DNA from: Neolewinella maritima
Lineage (GTDB): Bacteria; Bacteroidota; Bacteroidia; Chitinophagales; Saprospiraceae
Assembly: GCF_923081025.1 (NCBI RefSeq)
Contig: NZ_CAKLPZ010000003.1
Location: forward strand, 372,001 to 436,000
DNA: 64,000 bases
Direction: 5' to 3'
The position numbers were made by a program, and so were the translations under genes. Shown piece by piece: positions 33,478 to 42,193 of this stretch. The first letter of the stretch is position 1; every line of letters starts with the position of its first letter. The notes beneath the pieces were generated by a model that saw only the letters and a list, made by a program, of their open reading frames with translations, made no database searches and was not told the DNA's origin.

Positions 33478-34235
33478 TGCTGAGCCGCAACCCCTTTTCC
33501 CGGCCCTTCCCCGAGCGCAGCTTCGGGCGCGGCATCGTCATCGGGCACGCCCGCACGGCGGTGTTCGTGCTGCTGGCCCTCTGGATCTTCCTCTTCGATC
33601 TGCCCCGCTCGCTGGCCTACGGACTGGTCGTCTTCGCAGTAGCCGTGGCGTATAGTTTCGTCACCGACCGCCTGGGCGTAGTGCGTACCGGCCCTCGCTG
33701 GACGCTCCTCCGCTGGACCCTCGATCAGGCCGTATTGCTCTTCCTCGTCTCCTGCGCCTGCTTTCTAGTCTACAATGCCACCGTAGATTGGTCGGTCCTC
33801 AACCTGCGCGTACTCCTCTACATCACGCTACCTACCGTAGTGGTAGGGCTGCTGCCCATCATCTTTAGCGGCGTCGCCCTGCAGTTACGCGCCGAGCAGG
33901 AGCACCAACGCACCGCCAGCCGCATCCAGGTAGGCGCACTGGGCGGGGCCGCCGGTGCGGAACCTGCCACGGAAGGCGTGGTCTTCGGACGGCGCAGCAC
34001 CCCGAACTCCGTGACCCTACACCTGACCGGCGGTACGACCCGTGAGATGGCGCAGTCCATCGAGCAGACTGATCGAGAATTGCGGCAGCAGGGGGTAGTG
34101 CGCTGTCATGCGGATTACCTGGTCGATCCCCGGCAGATCGTAGCCGCCTCGGCCGACGCGCAGGGACTGCGGCTGCGGCTGCGGGGTACGGAGGCGACGG
34201 TGCCGGTCAGTCCGGCTTACTTCCGGGAGTTGTAG
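33477..34235 (+). CDS. 4TM-LytTR-like membrane-bound DNA-binding protein
   Basis: 252 residues. Four hydrophobic helices fill the first 140 residues (TAVFVLLALWIFLFDLP, LAYGLVVFAVAVAYSFV, QAVLLFLVSCACFLVYNA, VLLYITLPTVVVGLLPIIFSGVA). The C-terminal about 100 residues follow the LytTR pattern: a weak first half (TPNSVTLHLTGGTTREMAQSIEQTDRELRQQG) and then VVRCHADYLVDPRQIVAAS-LRLRLRGTEATVPVSPAYFREL, equal to the usual F-R-x-H-x-S-Y-x-V-N and IPVSR-x-Y motifs. Probably a membrane-tethered transcription regulator. Its 3' end overlaps the convergent TMEM220 gene by 19 bp. Confidence 0.8.
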   Translation: MLSRNPFSRPFPERSFGRGIVIGHARTAVFVLLALWIFLFDLPRSLAYGLVVFAVAVAYSFVTDRLGVVRTGPRWTLLRWTLDQAVLLFLVSCACFLVYNATVDWSVLNLRVLLYITLPTVVVGLLPIIFSGVALQLRAEQEHQRTASRIQVGALGGAAGAEPATEGVVFGRRSTPNSVTLHLTGGTTREMAQSIEQTDRELRQQGVVRCHADYLVDPRQIVAASADAQGLRLRLRGTEATVPVSPAYFREL

Positions 34236-34570
34236 GCGTAGCCCCCCAGGGTAGCGCTGCTGATGAACAGACCAAAAAACTCGCGGGTGAGCTCGATGTG
34301 GGGAGATTCGGCGGTCATCTGTCCGGCAATGGTGGGCATGCCCTCACCGATCCAGGTGACTAGGTCGGGGATCAGGGTACTCATCCAGACTACGGCCACC
34401 CCCAGGGCCAGGAAGATCAGCAGGCGGGGCGGGCGGCCCAGCGCCCACCAGGCGGCCACCAGGGCGACCGAGCCGTACATACCCACCCAGGCGGGCCAGT
34501 CGGGATCGTTCAACTGCCAGTAGGCGAACAGGGCAAAGAGGAGGGCGACGACGAGGTGCAGGTATTTCAT
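34217..34570 (-). CDS. TMEM220-family small membrane protein
   Basis: 117 residues with about four transmembrane helices. The opening LHLVVALLFALFAYWQLNDPDWPAWVGMYG is the diagnostic N-terminal pattern (Q-x-NDPD-x-x-W) of transmembrane protein 220 homologues. The function of the family is unknown. The frame extends to 34666, but ATG 34570 (MKYLHLVV) gives the family start. It is divergent from the aldo/keto reductase gene with a 28-bp gap. Confidence 0.9.
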   Translation of the reverse strand: MKYLHLVVALLFALFAYWQLNDPDWPAWVGMYGSVALVAAWWALGRPPRLLIFLALGVAVVWMSTLIPDLVTWIGEGMPTIAGQMTAESPHIELTREFFGLFISSATLGGYAYNSRK

Positions 34571-34598
34571 GTCAGGGGGTTGTCGTAAAATTACGCCT

Positions 34599-35510
34599 AT
34601 GAACGACAGTGACCAACGCCCTAGCCCCGGCACCCCCCAATTCTCCGAACTCGTAGCCGGCACCATGACCTGGGGCGAGTGGGGAGCCGACTACGGCGCC
34701 GCGGCTCAGGCCGACCTGATCCGGCACTGCCTGGAACTAGGTATCACCACCTTCGACCACGCGGATATCTACGGCAATTACAGTACCGAAGAGGGCTTCG
34801 GGGCAGCCCTGGCTCAGCTCGGCACCGGCGACCGCGCCCGGATGCAGCTGGTGACGAAGTGCGGCATTCAGCTGAAGACCAGCCGCCGGCCCGACACCCG
34901 CGTGAAGCACTACGATAGCAGCTACGCCCACATCATCGAATCGGTCGAGCGGAGCTTGCGCAACCTGCGGACCGACTACCTGGACGTACTGCTGCTGCAC
35001 CGTCCGGACCCCCTGATGCAACCGACGGAGATCGCCAGGGCGTTCACGGAGCTGCGGCAGGCGGGCAAGGTGCGCCACTTCGGGGTGAGCAACTTTACGC
35101 CGAGCCAGTTTGCGCTACTGCAAGACCACGTGGAGCTGGTGACCAATCAGGTAGAATGCAACCCCCTGCATCCGGATCCGCTCTTCGACGGTACCTACGA
35201 TCAGTGTCAGCGGGCGGGGATACGGCCCATGGTGTGGAGTCCGCTGGGGGGGAGTGACTACTTCAGCGGCGAGGGCACCAGCGTACTGCGGCTACGCGAG
35301 AAGGTGCGCGACGTGGCGGCGAAGTACGGCGTGGAGGAAGACGTGATCCTCATCGCCTGGTGCCGCCAGCATCCCACCACACCACTGCCGGTGCTCGGTA
35401 CCACGAAAAAGGAGCGGCTGACGCGTGCGGTACGTGCCCTGGACCTGCAGCTGGAGCGGCAGGACTGGTACGAAATTCTGGAAGCGGGTCGTGGGATCGA
35501 GGTAGCCTAG
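34599..35510 (+). CDS. Aldo/keto reductase, YdhF-like
   Basis: NADPH-dependent oxidoreductase of 303 residues with an (alpha/beta)8 barrel. The catalytic region is seen as ITTFDHADIYGNYSTEEGFG (Asp, Tyr), KCGIQ (Lys) and LLLHRPDPLMQP (His); the cofactor end has VWSPLGGSDYFSG and LPVLGTTKKERL. The frame begins at 34569, but ATG 34599 avoids overlap with the divergent gene and matches homologues. Stop is 8 bp from the convergent phosphoesterase gene. Confidence 0.93.
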   Translation: MNDSDQRPSPGTPQFSELVAGTMTWGEWGADYGAAAQADLIRHCLELGITTFDHADIYGNYSTEEGFGAALAQLGTGDRARMQLVTKCGIQLKTSRRPDTRVKHYDSSYAHIIESVERSLRNLRTDYLDVLLLHRPDPLMQPTEIARAFTELRQAGKVRHFGVSNFTPSQFALLQDHVELVTNQVECNPLHPDPLFDGTYDQCQRAGIRPMVWSPLGGSDYFSGEGTSVLRLREKVRDVAAKYGVEEDVILIAWCRQHPTTPLPVLGTTKKERLTRAVRALDLQLERQDWYEILEAGRGIEVA

Positions 35511-35518
35511 ACCTTTGG

Positions 35519-36745
35519 CTAGGCCCGTCGGAGGGTGAGCACCGTTACTTCAGGTAGGATACCGACGCGGCCGGGGTAGCCCAGGAAGCCCAGTCCGCGG
35601 TTGACGTACAGCGACTGCTTGCCCTGTCGGTACAGGCCCGCCCACTGCTCGTAGATGAACTGGGAGGGCGACCACTTGAAGCCTGGGATCTCGATGCCGA
35701 ACTGGAAGCCGTGGGTGTGTCCGCTGAGGGTGAGGTCGATATCGGCGTAGTCCGGGCGCACCAGCGCGTCCCAGCTAGTGGGGTCGTGACTGAGCAGCAC
35801 CTTGCAGTCGCAGTCTTCGGTGCCGGCGGCGGCAACGTCCAGATGGCCGTACTTGGGGAAGCGCAGGACGGCCGACCAGTTTTCGATGCCGATGAGGGCC
35901 AGGCGGTGGCCATTGATGTCGAGCTTGCGGTGCTCGTCGCGCAGCAGATCCCAGCCCAGGCTGGCGTGGATGGCGTAGAGCTGCTCCATATTGGCGGCCT
36001 TGGCGGCGTCGGTGCCCCAGTCTACGTAGTCGCCGTAGTCGTGGTTGCCCAGGATGCTGTACACGCCGTACTTGCCGCGTACCTCCTTGAAGATGTCGAC
36101 GTAGGGCAGCATCTCCTCGGCGCGGTTGTTGACCAGGTCGCCGGTGAAGACGACCACGTCGCCCTCCTCCCGGTTGATCATCTCGACGGCGTCGTAGAGG
36201 GGACTGGAGCGGGTCCAGCTGCCGGAGTGCATATCGCTGATCTGTACGATTTTGAGGCCCTCGAGTCCGGCCGGTAGGTCCTGTACGGGCACGTCGACGG
36301 CGAAGCGGCGGTAGCGGTAGGCGTTGCGCACCATGCCGTAGGTAAGGGTGACCAGGGGTACGCCGCCGGCGACCAGGGCGGCCGTGCTGAGAAAGCGGGA
36401 GCGGCTGGTGTCGCGGTCGGTGACCGGGCTGACCTTATTGACGAGCCAGGTGACGGCACGGCGCAGATCGTCGCCGAGGAGAAACAGTACTACGGGGACC
36501 TTACTTAGGTACAGAATGAATACGCTAGCGTTGGTGTAGGTACGCAGTCCGTGGGGCCAGTCCGCGTTGAGTTTAAGCACGTTCAGTAGCGTAAGACCGA
36601 TCGCCAGCACGCTGAGGCCCCAGTAGAGGAAATACCCTATTTTACGGGTCCGGGGGGTGTAGGCGCTGAGCCAGGACTTGACGGCCGAAAAAGCGTATGC
36701 GTCCAGTACGAGCATCGCCGCCAGCAGGTAAAACAGTCTTGACAT
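35519..36745 (-). CDS. Membrane-anchored metallophosphoesterase
   Basis: 408 residues. Three to four N-terminal helices (MSRLFYLLAAMLVLDAYAF, KIGYFLYWGLSVLAIGLTLLNVL, ASVFILYLSKVPVVLFLLG) are followed by a short TM/anchor segment and a calcineurin-like domain: QISDMHSGSW (D-x-H), VVFTGDLVNNRAEE, SILGNHDYGDY, LLSHDP and LSGHTHGFQFG. The YkuE/YaeI-like architecture suggests action on a phosphorylated lipid or its sugar at the membrane. ATG 36745 (MSRLF) is better than the upstream 36769. A TTTCTTTG stretch lies 25-30 bases upstream. Confidence 0.93.
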   Translation of the reverse strand: MSRLFYLLAAMLVLDAYAFSAVKSWLSAYTPRTRKIGYFLYWGLSVLAIGLTLLNVLKLNADWPHGLRTYTNASVFILYLSKVPVVLFLLGDDLRRAVTWLVNKVSPVTDRDTSRSRFLSTAALVAGGVPLVTLTYGMVRNAYRYRRFAVDVPVQDLPAGLEGLKIVQISDMHSGSWTRSSPLYDAVEMINREEGDVVVFTGDLVNNRAEEMLPYVDIFKEVRGKYGVYSILGNHDYGDYVDWGTDAAKAANMEQLYAIHASLGWDLLRDEHRKLDINGHRLALIGIENWSAVLRFPKYGHLDVAAAGTEDCDCKVLLSHDPTSWDALVRPDYADIDLTLSGHTHGFQFGIEIPGFKWSPSQFIYEQWAGLYRQGKQSLYVNRGLGFLGYPGRVGILPEVTVLTLRRA

Positions 36746-36854
36746 GCTGCCATAAACAGCGCCGTACAAAGAAAGATGTGACCGGCGTGCAACCCGGCCG
36801 GTAGCCCCTCGTCTCTGACCCCGTACACATCAACTACACACACACCTATCTACT

Positions 36855-37598
36855 ATGAAAACCATACTTACTACCTCCCTGCTCCTCCTTTTCTTCACCC
36901 TTTCCGCCCAGGTGGAGGTCAACAATGGCTGGATGGGCCGCAAGGGCGAGCGCGTGCGGGGCAACGGCGACGTCACCACCCAAACCCGCAATATCGACGG
37001 CTTCACTGGCGTAAGTGCCTGCTGCTCCATGAACGTTGAACTCGCCGAAGGCCCCTTCAACATCCGCGTAGAAGCGGAGAGCAACCTGCAGGAGTTCGTC
37101 AAGACCGAAGTGAAGGGCGACCGCCTGGAAGTAGGCTACGTATCGGAGGCCAACTTTAAGTCTACCGAACCCATCAACGTCTACATCACCCTGCCCCGCC
37201 TGGAGTACCTCAAGGCCTCCAGCAGCTCCACGGTGACCGGCACCAATACCTTTCACGGCGATGAGCTGGAGGTCGACGTAAGCAGCTCGGCTACCGCCAC
37301 CCTGGCCTTCGTGGGACAGTCCGTCTCTACGGACGCTAGCTCCTCGGCCACCCTGGTACTGGAGGGCGAAGCGGAGGAATTCGAGGGCGATGCCAGCAGC
37401 TCCAGCCGCATCGATGCCGGTAAGCTCAAGACGCAGTCGGGCGAGGCGGACGTCAGCAGCAGCGCCGACATCATTGTCAACGTAGCCCGCTCGCTCCGCG
37501 CCAAGGCTACCTCGAGCGGCTCGGTGAGCTACTACGGTAGCCCGTCAGACGTGAGCTCGGATACCAACAGCAGCGGCAGCGTTCGGAGCCGGAACTAA
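36855..37598 (+). CDS. Secreted DUF2807 (GIN domain) protein
   Basis: 247 residues with a signal peptide (MKTILTTSLLLLFFTLSA). The rest is a DUF2807 head-GIN beta-helix: RNIDGFTGVSACCSMNVELAEGPFNIRVEAESNLQEFVKTEVKGDRLEVGY, then YITLPRLEYLKASSSSTVTG and successive rungs each containing an SSS/SSA/SGS turn (DVSSSATATL, DASSSATLVL, DASSSSRIDA, DVSSSADIIV, TSSGSVSYYG). Such serine-bordered beta-helices are envelope or adhesin-like. Monocistronic, between two convergent minus-strand genes. Confidence 0.92.
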   Translation: MKTILTTSLLLLFFTLSAQVEVNNGWMGRKGERVRGNGDVTTQTRNIDGFTGVSACCSMNVELAEGPFNIRVEAESNLQEFVKTEVKGDRLEVGYVSEANFKSTEPINVYITLPRLEYLKASSSSTVTGTNTFHGDELEVDVSSSATATLAFVGQSVSTDASSSATLVLEGEAEEFEGDASSSSRIDAGKLKTQSGEADVSSSADIIVNVARSLRAKATSSGSVSYYGSPSDVSSDTNSSGSVRSRN

Positions 37599-37628
37599 CC
37601 CATACGCTCGGCGTGCAACGCGCTCGAC

Positions 37629-40109
37629 CTAGTACGGATCCACGTCTACGACCACCCGCACGCCAGACATCCCCTTGGTCTGCGCCAGCTTGTCGATACA
37701 GCGCTGAATGAGTGTCTTGACCCGCTTCATCTGGGTAGCCGCCGGGGGGAAGCGCACCACCATATCCTGCAGATAATACGTCCGCAGGCGGGCCACGCTG
37801 GGCTCGAAGGGCCCCTCTAACTGATCGCCCAGACTGTGCGCCAGCCACTTAGCCAGCAGCCTGGCCGCATCCTCCGCGGTAGCCCGTTTGGTGTGCCGCA
37901 GTTGCAGCCGGATCATGCGCCGGTAGGGTGGAAAGGCGTGCTGCTGCCGGTTGCCGGCCTCCCGCTCGATGAAGTTGGCGTAGTCCCCGCTGACTACGTC
38001 CGTGATCACTGGGTGACTGCCCTCGTGCGCCTGAATAATGACCTGTCCGCGCCGGCCCCGGCGCCCGGCCCGTCCGGCCACCTGCGTCATGAGCTGGAAG
38101 GCCCGCTCGTCGGCCCGGAAGTCGGGAAAGCGCAGCAGCTGATCCGCGCTGATGACCCCCACCAGCCCCACCCGCTCGAAGTCCAGCCCCTTGGTGACCA
38201 TCTGCGTGCCTACCAAAATATCGAGTTCACCCACTTCGAACTGATCGAGCAGCTTGCCCAGGGCATTCTTGCCGCGGGTGGTATCCAGGTCCATTCGCGC
38301 TACGCGCGCCTCGGGCAGGAAGATCTTCAGTTCATCCTCGATCTTTTCCGTTCCCGTACCGCTGAGTTTCATCTGGGGTTCGCCGCAGGCCGGGCAGAGC
38401 TCGGGCGGGGTAGCTACGTAGCCGCAGCAGTGGCAGCGCAGCCGGTGCTGGTATTTATGGTAGGTGAGGCTGACGTCGCAGTTGACGCACTCTACGGTGT
38501 ACTCGCAGGTGGGACAAAAGTAGACCGGCGCAAAGCCCCGTCGGTTCTGAAACAGGATGGCCTGCTCGCCGCGCTCCAGGGTTTCCCGCAGGGCGGTGAG
38601 CAGGGTAGGGGTGAAGAAGGGGTGGTGGATGCCCTTCTCGTTGGTTTCCCGGCTGTTGGCGATGACGATCTCGGGCAGGGCCGTGCCGCCGTGCCGCTCG
38701 GTCATGGTGACCAGACCGTACTTGCCGGAGCGGGCGTTCTCCCAGCTTTCCAGACTCGGCGTAGCACTGCCGAGGATCGCGCTGGCGCCGTGCTGCTGGG
38801 CCAGGTACATGGCCACATCGCGCCCGTTGTACCGCGGGTTCGGATCGTGCTGCTTGTAGGAGGGGTCGTGCTCTTCGTCGACCACCACCAGGTCCAGGGT
38901 AGTGAAGGGGAGGAAAAGAGCCGATCGCGGACCGACCACCGACGTCTTGCCCGTCTGTACCGCCTTCCAGATCTCCACTCGCTCCATATCGTTAAGGCGG
39001 CTGTGGTAGACCATGATCTTATCGCCCAGCACGTGCTGGAGCCGCTTGATGATCTGGCCGGTCAGCGCGATCTCTGGCAGCAAGTATAGCACCTGCTTGC
39101 CGGCAGCGATAGCCTCCTGCATCAACTCTACGTACACCCGCGTTTTGCCACTGCTCGTCACGCCATGCAGTAGCGTGGGTTTGCCATCCGCCTGGTGCTG
39201 ACGAATCTCCGCCAGGGCGCGCTCCTGCTGCGCGCTCAAGGGTTTGACGTCGGCGGCGGCCTCACCGTCCGTACTCAGACGACTGACCTCCCGGTCGTAA
39301 AACTCGAAGATGCCCTTCTTGACCATGGCCCGCAGATCCCCAGTGGACGCTCCGGTGCGTTTACAGAGGTCGGTGCGCCGTACGTAGGGCTGCGTGCGGT
39401 GGTACTGTACGTACTCCAGCAGCACGGCGGTCTGCCGCTCCGATCGGCTCACTAGGTCGAAGGCGCTAGCCTGCTGTGCCTCGGTCTGAAAGTCAGGGCC
39501 AAAGCGTACGCACTTGACGGACAGTGCCTTATACCGGTCCGTGAACTCTTCCTTCGGAAACACGACGTGGCGGTCGAGTAAGTTCCGGATCACTGGATAC
39601 ACGGTCTTGCGCTGCAGGATATCACGGATGTCCTTCAGACTCAGCTCCGCCTGGAGGGTGAGGGCCTCCACCACCAGGTATTCGTCTTCCGAGAGCTCCG
39701 TCACCTCGTCGCTGAACAGCGGACCGAGCGTGATGATGGTCTCGCTAGCCATCTTGAGGTGACTCGGAAGGCCGGCGGTCATCACCTCACCGAGGGTACA
39801 GCCGTAGTACTCGGCCAGCCAGTCCCAGAGCTTCAGTTGCCGTGCGGTCAGCAGCGGCTCCACGTCGATCACACTCAGGATCGGCTTGGTCTTAAAGCCC
39901 GGTGCCTTGCCGTGCAACCGCCGGATGATACCGGCGTAATGCTTGTTCTTGCTGAACTGTACCTCTACGCGTTGCCCCTCCTGGAGCTGGCCCACGTATT
40001 CTTCCGGCACACTGTAGGTATAGGTCTGTGCCAGGGAAAGGGGCAGGATCACGTCCGCGTACACGGTACCGCTACTGGTCAGGGATGGAGCTGGGCTGGG
40101 TCGGGTCAC
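37629..40109 (-). CDS. priA: Primosomal protein N' (replication restart helicase PriA)
   Basis: PriA recognises stalled forks and reloads the replisome. 826 residues: N-terminal 3'-DNA-binding domain (YADVILPLSLAQTYTYSVPEEYVGQLQEGQRVEVQFSKNKHYAGII), winged helix, helicase core with GVTSSGKTRVYVELM (Walker A) and VVDEEHDPSYKQ, the zinc cluster (CPTCEYTVECVNCD and CHCCGYVATPPELCPACG) and the helicase C lobe with ILVGTQMVTKGLDFERV and VAGRAGRRGRRG. The start is GTG 40109, preceded by TAACTTCG (40112-40119). Confidence 0.97.
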   Translation of the reverse strand: MTRPSPAPSLTSSGTVYADVILPLSLAQTYTYSVPEEYVGQLQEGQRVEVQFSKNKHYAGIIRRLHGKAPGFKTKPILSVIDVEPLLTARQLKLWDWLAEYYGCTLGEVMTAGLPSHLKMASETIITLGPLFSDEVTELSEDEYLVVEALTLQAELSLKDIRDILQRKTVYPVIRNLLDRHVVFPKEEFTDRYKALSVKCVRFGPDFQTEAQQASAFDLVSRSERQTAVLLEYVQYHRTQPYVRRTDLCKRTGASTGDLRAMVKKGIFEFYDREVSRLSTDGEAAADVKPLSAQQERALAEIRQHQADGKPTLLHGVTSSGKTRVYVELMQEAIAAGKQVLYLLPEIALTGQIIKRLQHVLGDKIMVYHSRLNDMERVEIWKAVQTGKTSVVGPRSALFLPFTTLDLVVVDEEHDPSYKQHDPNPRYNGRDVAMYLAQQHGASAILGSATPSLESWENARSGKYGLVTMTERHGGTALPEIVIANSRETNEKGIHHPFFTPTLLTALRETLERGEQAILFQNRRGFAPVYFCPTCEYTVECVNCDVSLTYHKYQHRLRCHCCGYVATPPELCPACGEPQMKLSGTGTEKIEDELKIFLPEARVARMDLDTTRGKNALGKLLDQFEVGELDILVGTQMVTKGLDFERVGLVGVISADQLLRFPDFRADERAFQLMTQVAGRAGRRGRRGQVIIQAHEGSHPVITDVVSGDYANFIEREAGNRQQHAFPPYRRMIRLQLRHTKRATAEDAARLLAKWLAHSLGDQLEGPFEPSVARLRTYYLQDMVVRFPPAATQMKRVKTLIQRCIDKLAQTKGMSGVRVVVDVDPY

Positions 40110-40111
40110 GC

Positions 40112-40119
40112 CGAAGTTA
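40112..40119 (-). promoter_or_regulatory. -7-like box TAACTTCG of priA
   Basis: TAACTTCG-GC-GTG on the minus strand, first T 10 bases from the GTG. A perfect TATATTTG also occurs at 40133-40140 further up. Both lie in the 113-bp divergent gap with folA. Confidence 0.4.
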
Positions 40120-40210
40120 AAATAATTTGTTGCAAATATAGTGTGGACCAGCTGACGACACCCACGGAAAAGCCGCCGCGGCCGCAGGTGCGAAGAAATA
40201 GCGGAAGCAG

Positions 40211-40218
40211 TACTTTCG
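40211..40218 (+). promoter_or_regulatory. -7-like box TACTTTCG of folA
   Basis: TACTTTCG-GCCC-ATG, first T exactly 12 bases from the ATG, as at 55476. A leaderless or near leaderless folA mRNA is predicted. Confidence 0.45.
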
Positions 40219-40222
40219 GCCC

Positions 40223-40717
40223 ATGAAACTCTCCGCTATAGTAGCCACCGATCGCCAGCATACCATCGGTAAGGACGGCGAGATCCCCTGGTACCTGCCG
40301 GCCGATCTACAGTTCTTCAAGCGGACCACCCTGGGCCACCCCGTCATCATGGGGCGCAAGACCTTTCGCAGCATCGGCAGGCCCCTACCCAAGCGAACCA
40401 ACATCGTACTGACCCGCGACCCCTTCTTCACCGCCTCCGGTGTGGTGGTGGTACACAGCCTGCGCGAGGCCCTGGGCCACCCCTCGGTCACCGAGGCGGA
40501 CGAATCCTTCATCATCGGTGGAGGCGATGTGTACCGCGCGAGCTTGCCGATGGTCACTACCGTATTTCGGACCATCGTCGCAACGGACATCCCCGACGGC
40601 GATGCCTTCTTTCCGACCCTGCCGCCCGCGGAATGGCAGGAAATCTGGAGCGAGGCCCACCGGCCCGACGCGAAGAACGAGCTCGCCTACCGCTTTTCCC
40701 GGCTGGAACGGAAGTAA
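40223..40717 (+). CDS. folA: Dihydrofolate reductase
   Basis: Reduces dihydrofolate to tetrahydrofolate with NADPH. 164 residues: LSAIVATDRQHTIGKDGEIPWYLPADLQFFK (with the catalytic acidic residue in PADLQ), VIMGRKTFRSIGRPLPKRTNIVLTRD and FIIGGGDVYRASLP are the three folate/NADPH blocks. No thyA next to it. The ATG at 40223 is the canonical start. An A+T-rich inverted repeat follows before the next gene. Confidence 0.97.
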   Translation: MKLSAIVATDRQHTIGKDGEIPWYLPADLQFFKRTTLGHPVIMGRKTFRSIGRPLPKRTNIVLTRDPFFTASGVVVVHSLREALGHPSVTEADESFIIGGGDVYRASLPMVTTVFRTIVATDIPDGDAFFPTLPPAEWQEIWSEAHRPDAKNELAYRFSRLERK

Positions 40718-40750
40718 ATATAAACAAAAAGTTGTGTGTTTGTCGAAAAG

Positions 40751-40785
40751 GTAGTTAATTGCGAACGTTTTGTTTGATTAACTAC
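40751..40785 (+). promoter_or_regulatory. A+T-rich inverted repeat upstream of DUF2851 gene
   Basis: GTAGTTAAT (40751-40759) and ATTAACTAC (40777-40785) form a perfect 9-bp inverted repeat with a 17-base loop, ending 17 bases before the DUF2851 ATG. The A+T content stands out in this genome. It could be an operator or a folA terminator; without a T-run an operator is somewhat more likely. Confidence 0.45.
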
Positions 40786-40802
40786 TTAGAGACACCCACA
40801 CC

Positions 40803-42146
40803 ATGCGAGAAGATTTCCTCCACTACCTGTGGCGGCTGGCCCGTTTTGATTTGCGGCAGCTGCGCACCACCGAGGGCGAGGCCCTCACCATTCAACAATT
40901 CGGCACCCACAATACCGACGCCGGTCCGGACTTCGGCGCCGCTCGACTGCGCATCGGCGGTCTGCAGTGGGCCGGCAAGGTGGAGATGCACCTTCGCAGT
41001 AGCGAGTGGTACACCCACGGCCACGAAACCGACCCGGCCTACGACGGGGTGATCCTGCACGTCGTACTGGAGGAGGACACCATAGTATACCGCCGCGACG
41101 GCAGCCGGATCCCCTGCCTGGAGCTGCGCGACCGCATTCCGGCCGGTATCCGCACCACCTACTGGCGGTTGATGCACCAATCCGACTGGGTGCCCTGTCA
41201 GTCCCAACTCGATACGGTAGCCGATCCCCTGCGGGCGATCTGGTTGCAGCGCATGCTGGTCGAGCGCCTCGGCCGGCGGGCTACGGACTTCGCCCAACGG
41301 CTTGAAGCCACCCAACGCGATTGGGAGGAGGCCTTCTACCACGGTGTAGCCCGCGCCATGGGTGGGAAGGTCAATGCCCAGGCTATGGAGATGCTGGCCC
41401 GGTCCGTGCCGCTGCGGGTGCTGCTGCGGCACAAACACAGTCTGCTGCAACTGGAGGCCTTGCTGTTTGGTCAATCCGGTCTGCTGCCCAAGCGGGAAGC
41501 CGGTGAAGACCCCTACCACACCCGCCTGCGGCAGGAGTACGAGCTGCTCCGGGTGAAGCACGAACTGCGCCCCCTTCCCGCTACCGCCTGGCGCTTTCTG
41601 CGCATGCGGCCCAATAACTTTCCGACCCTGCGCATCGCACAGCTCGCCTGCCTGTACCACCGCAGCGGACAACTGTTCGGCAAGGCACTGGCCGCGGCTG
41701 ATGTCGGAGAGCTGCGGCAGATGTTTGTCGTCAGTCTGAGCAACTACTGGCGTACCCACTACCGCTTCGGTGCTGAAGCCGAGACCAGCGAGCGGCGGCT
41801 GGGGGCATCGACGGTGCGGTCCATTCTCATTAATGCGGTAGCCCCGGCCTACTTCACCTACGGTGGCCTGCGCAACGACGACCGCTACCGCGACCGCGCC
41901 CTGGAGGTGCTGGAGGCACTGCCGCCGGAGTCCAATGCAGTTATCACGAAGTGGCGCGCGCTGGGCTGGTCGGCTACCTCCGCCGGCGAGTCACAGGCCT
42001 TACTGGAGATGAAGCACACCTACTGTGATCAGCGGCGGTGTACGTCCTGCGCGGTGGGCTGCGCGATCCTCAACCGACCGGATGCCGGACAGCAGTTGCG
42101 TACGGAGGTCCGCGAGCCGGTCCGCATCTACCGATCAGTGGGCTGA
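40803..42146 (+). CDS. DUF2851 family protein
   Basis: 447 residues, soluble. The N-terminal MREDFLHYLWRLARFDLRQLRTTEGEALTIQQFGTHNTDAGPDF and WAGKVEMHLRSSEWYTHGHETDPAYDGVILHVV are the diagnostic blocks; the DAGPDF...GxVEIH-type pattern resembles a restriction-endonuclease-like fold. The C-terminus has a Cys cluster (CDQRRCTSCAVGCAIL) that may bind metal. Usually found near DNA repair genes in Bacteroidota, here directly before mutS (47 bp). Function unknown. Confidence 0.92.
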   Translation: MREDFLHYLWRLARFDLRQLRTTEGEALTIQQFGTHNTDAGPDFGAARLRIGGLQWAGKVEMHLRSSEWYTHGHETDPAYDGVILHVVLEEDTIVYRRDGSRIPCLELRDRIPAGIRTTYWRLMHQSDWVPCQSQLDTVADPLRAIWLQRMLVERLGRRATDFAQRLEATQRDWEEAFYHGVARAMGGKVNAQAMEMLARSVPLRVLLRHKHSLLQLEALLFGQSGLLPKREAGEDPYHTRLRQEYELLRVKHELRPLPATAWRFLRMRPNNFPTLRIAQLACLYHRSGQLFGKALAAADVGELRQMFVVSLSNYWRTHYRFGAEAETSERRLGASTVRSILINAVAPAYFTYGGLRNDDRYRDRALEVLEALPPESNAVITKWRALGWSATSAGESQALLEMKHTYCDQRRCTSCAVGCAILNRPDAGQQLRTEVREPVRIYRSVG

Positions 42147-42162
42147 GGCATGCGCCGTTACC

Positions 42163-42170
42163 TACCTTCG
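42163..42170 (+). promoter_or_regulatory. -7-like box TACCTTCG of mutS
   Basis: TACCTTCG starts 31 bases before the GTG at 42194 and follows the DUF2851 stop by 16 bases. Similar boxes at the same distance occur before gpmI (30 bases) and the DUF1573 gene (32 bases). Confidence 0.35.
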
Positions 42171-42193
42171 TTCCTCAATCCGTTCCTACTCCC

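Noticed and set aside
37836-39089. 417-residue plus-strand frame opposite priA
   Set aside because: Antisense shadow; its composition mirrors PriA codon positions and PriA is complete on the other strand.
40782-41759. 325-residue minus-strand frame opposite DUF2851
   Set aside because: Shadow frame rich in Gly, Gln and His; would run against folA-mutS and has no motif.
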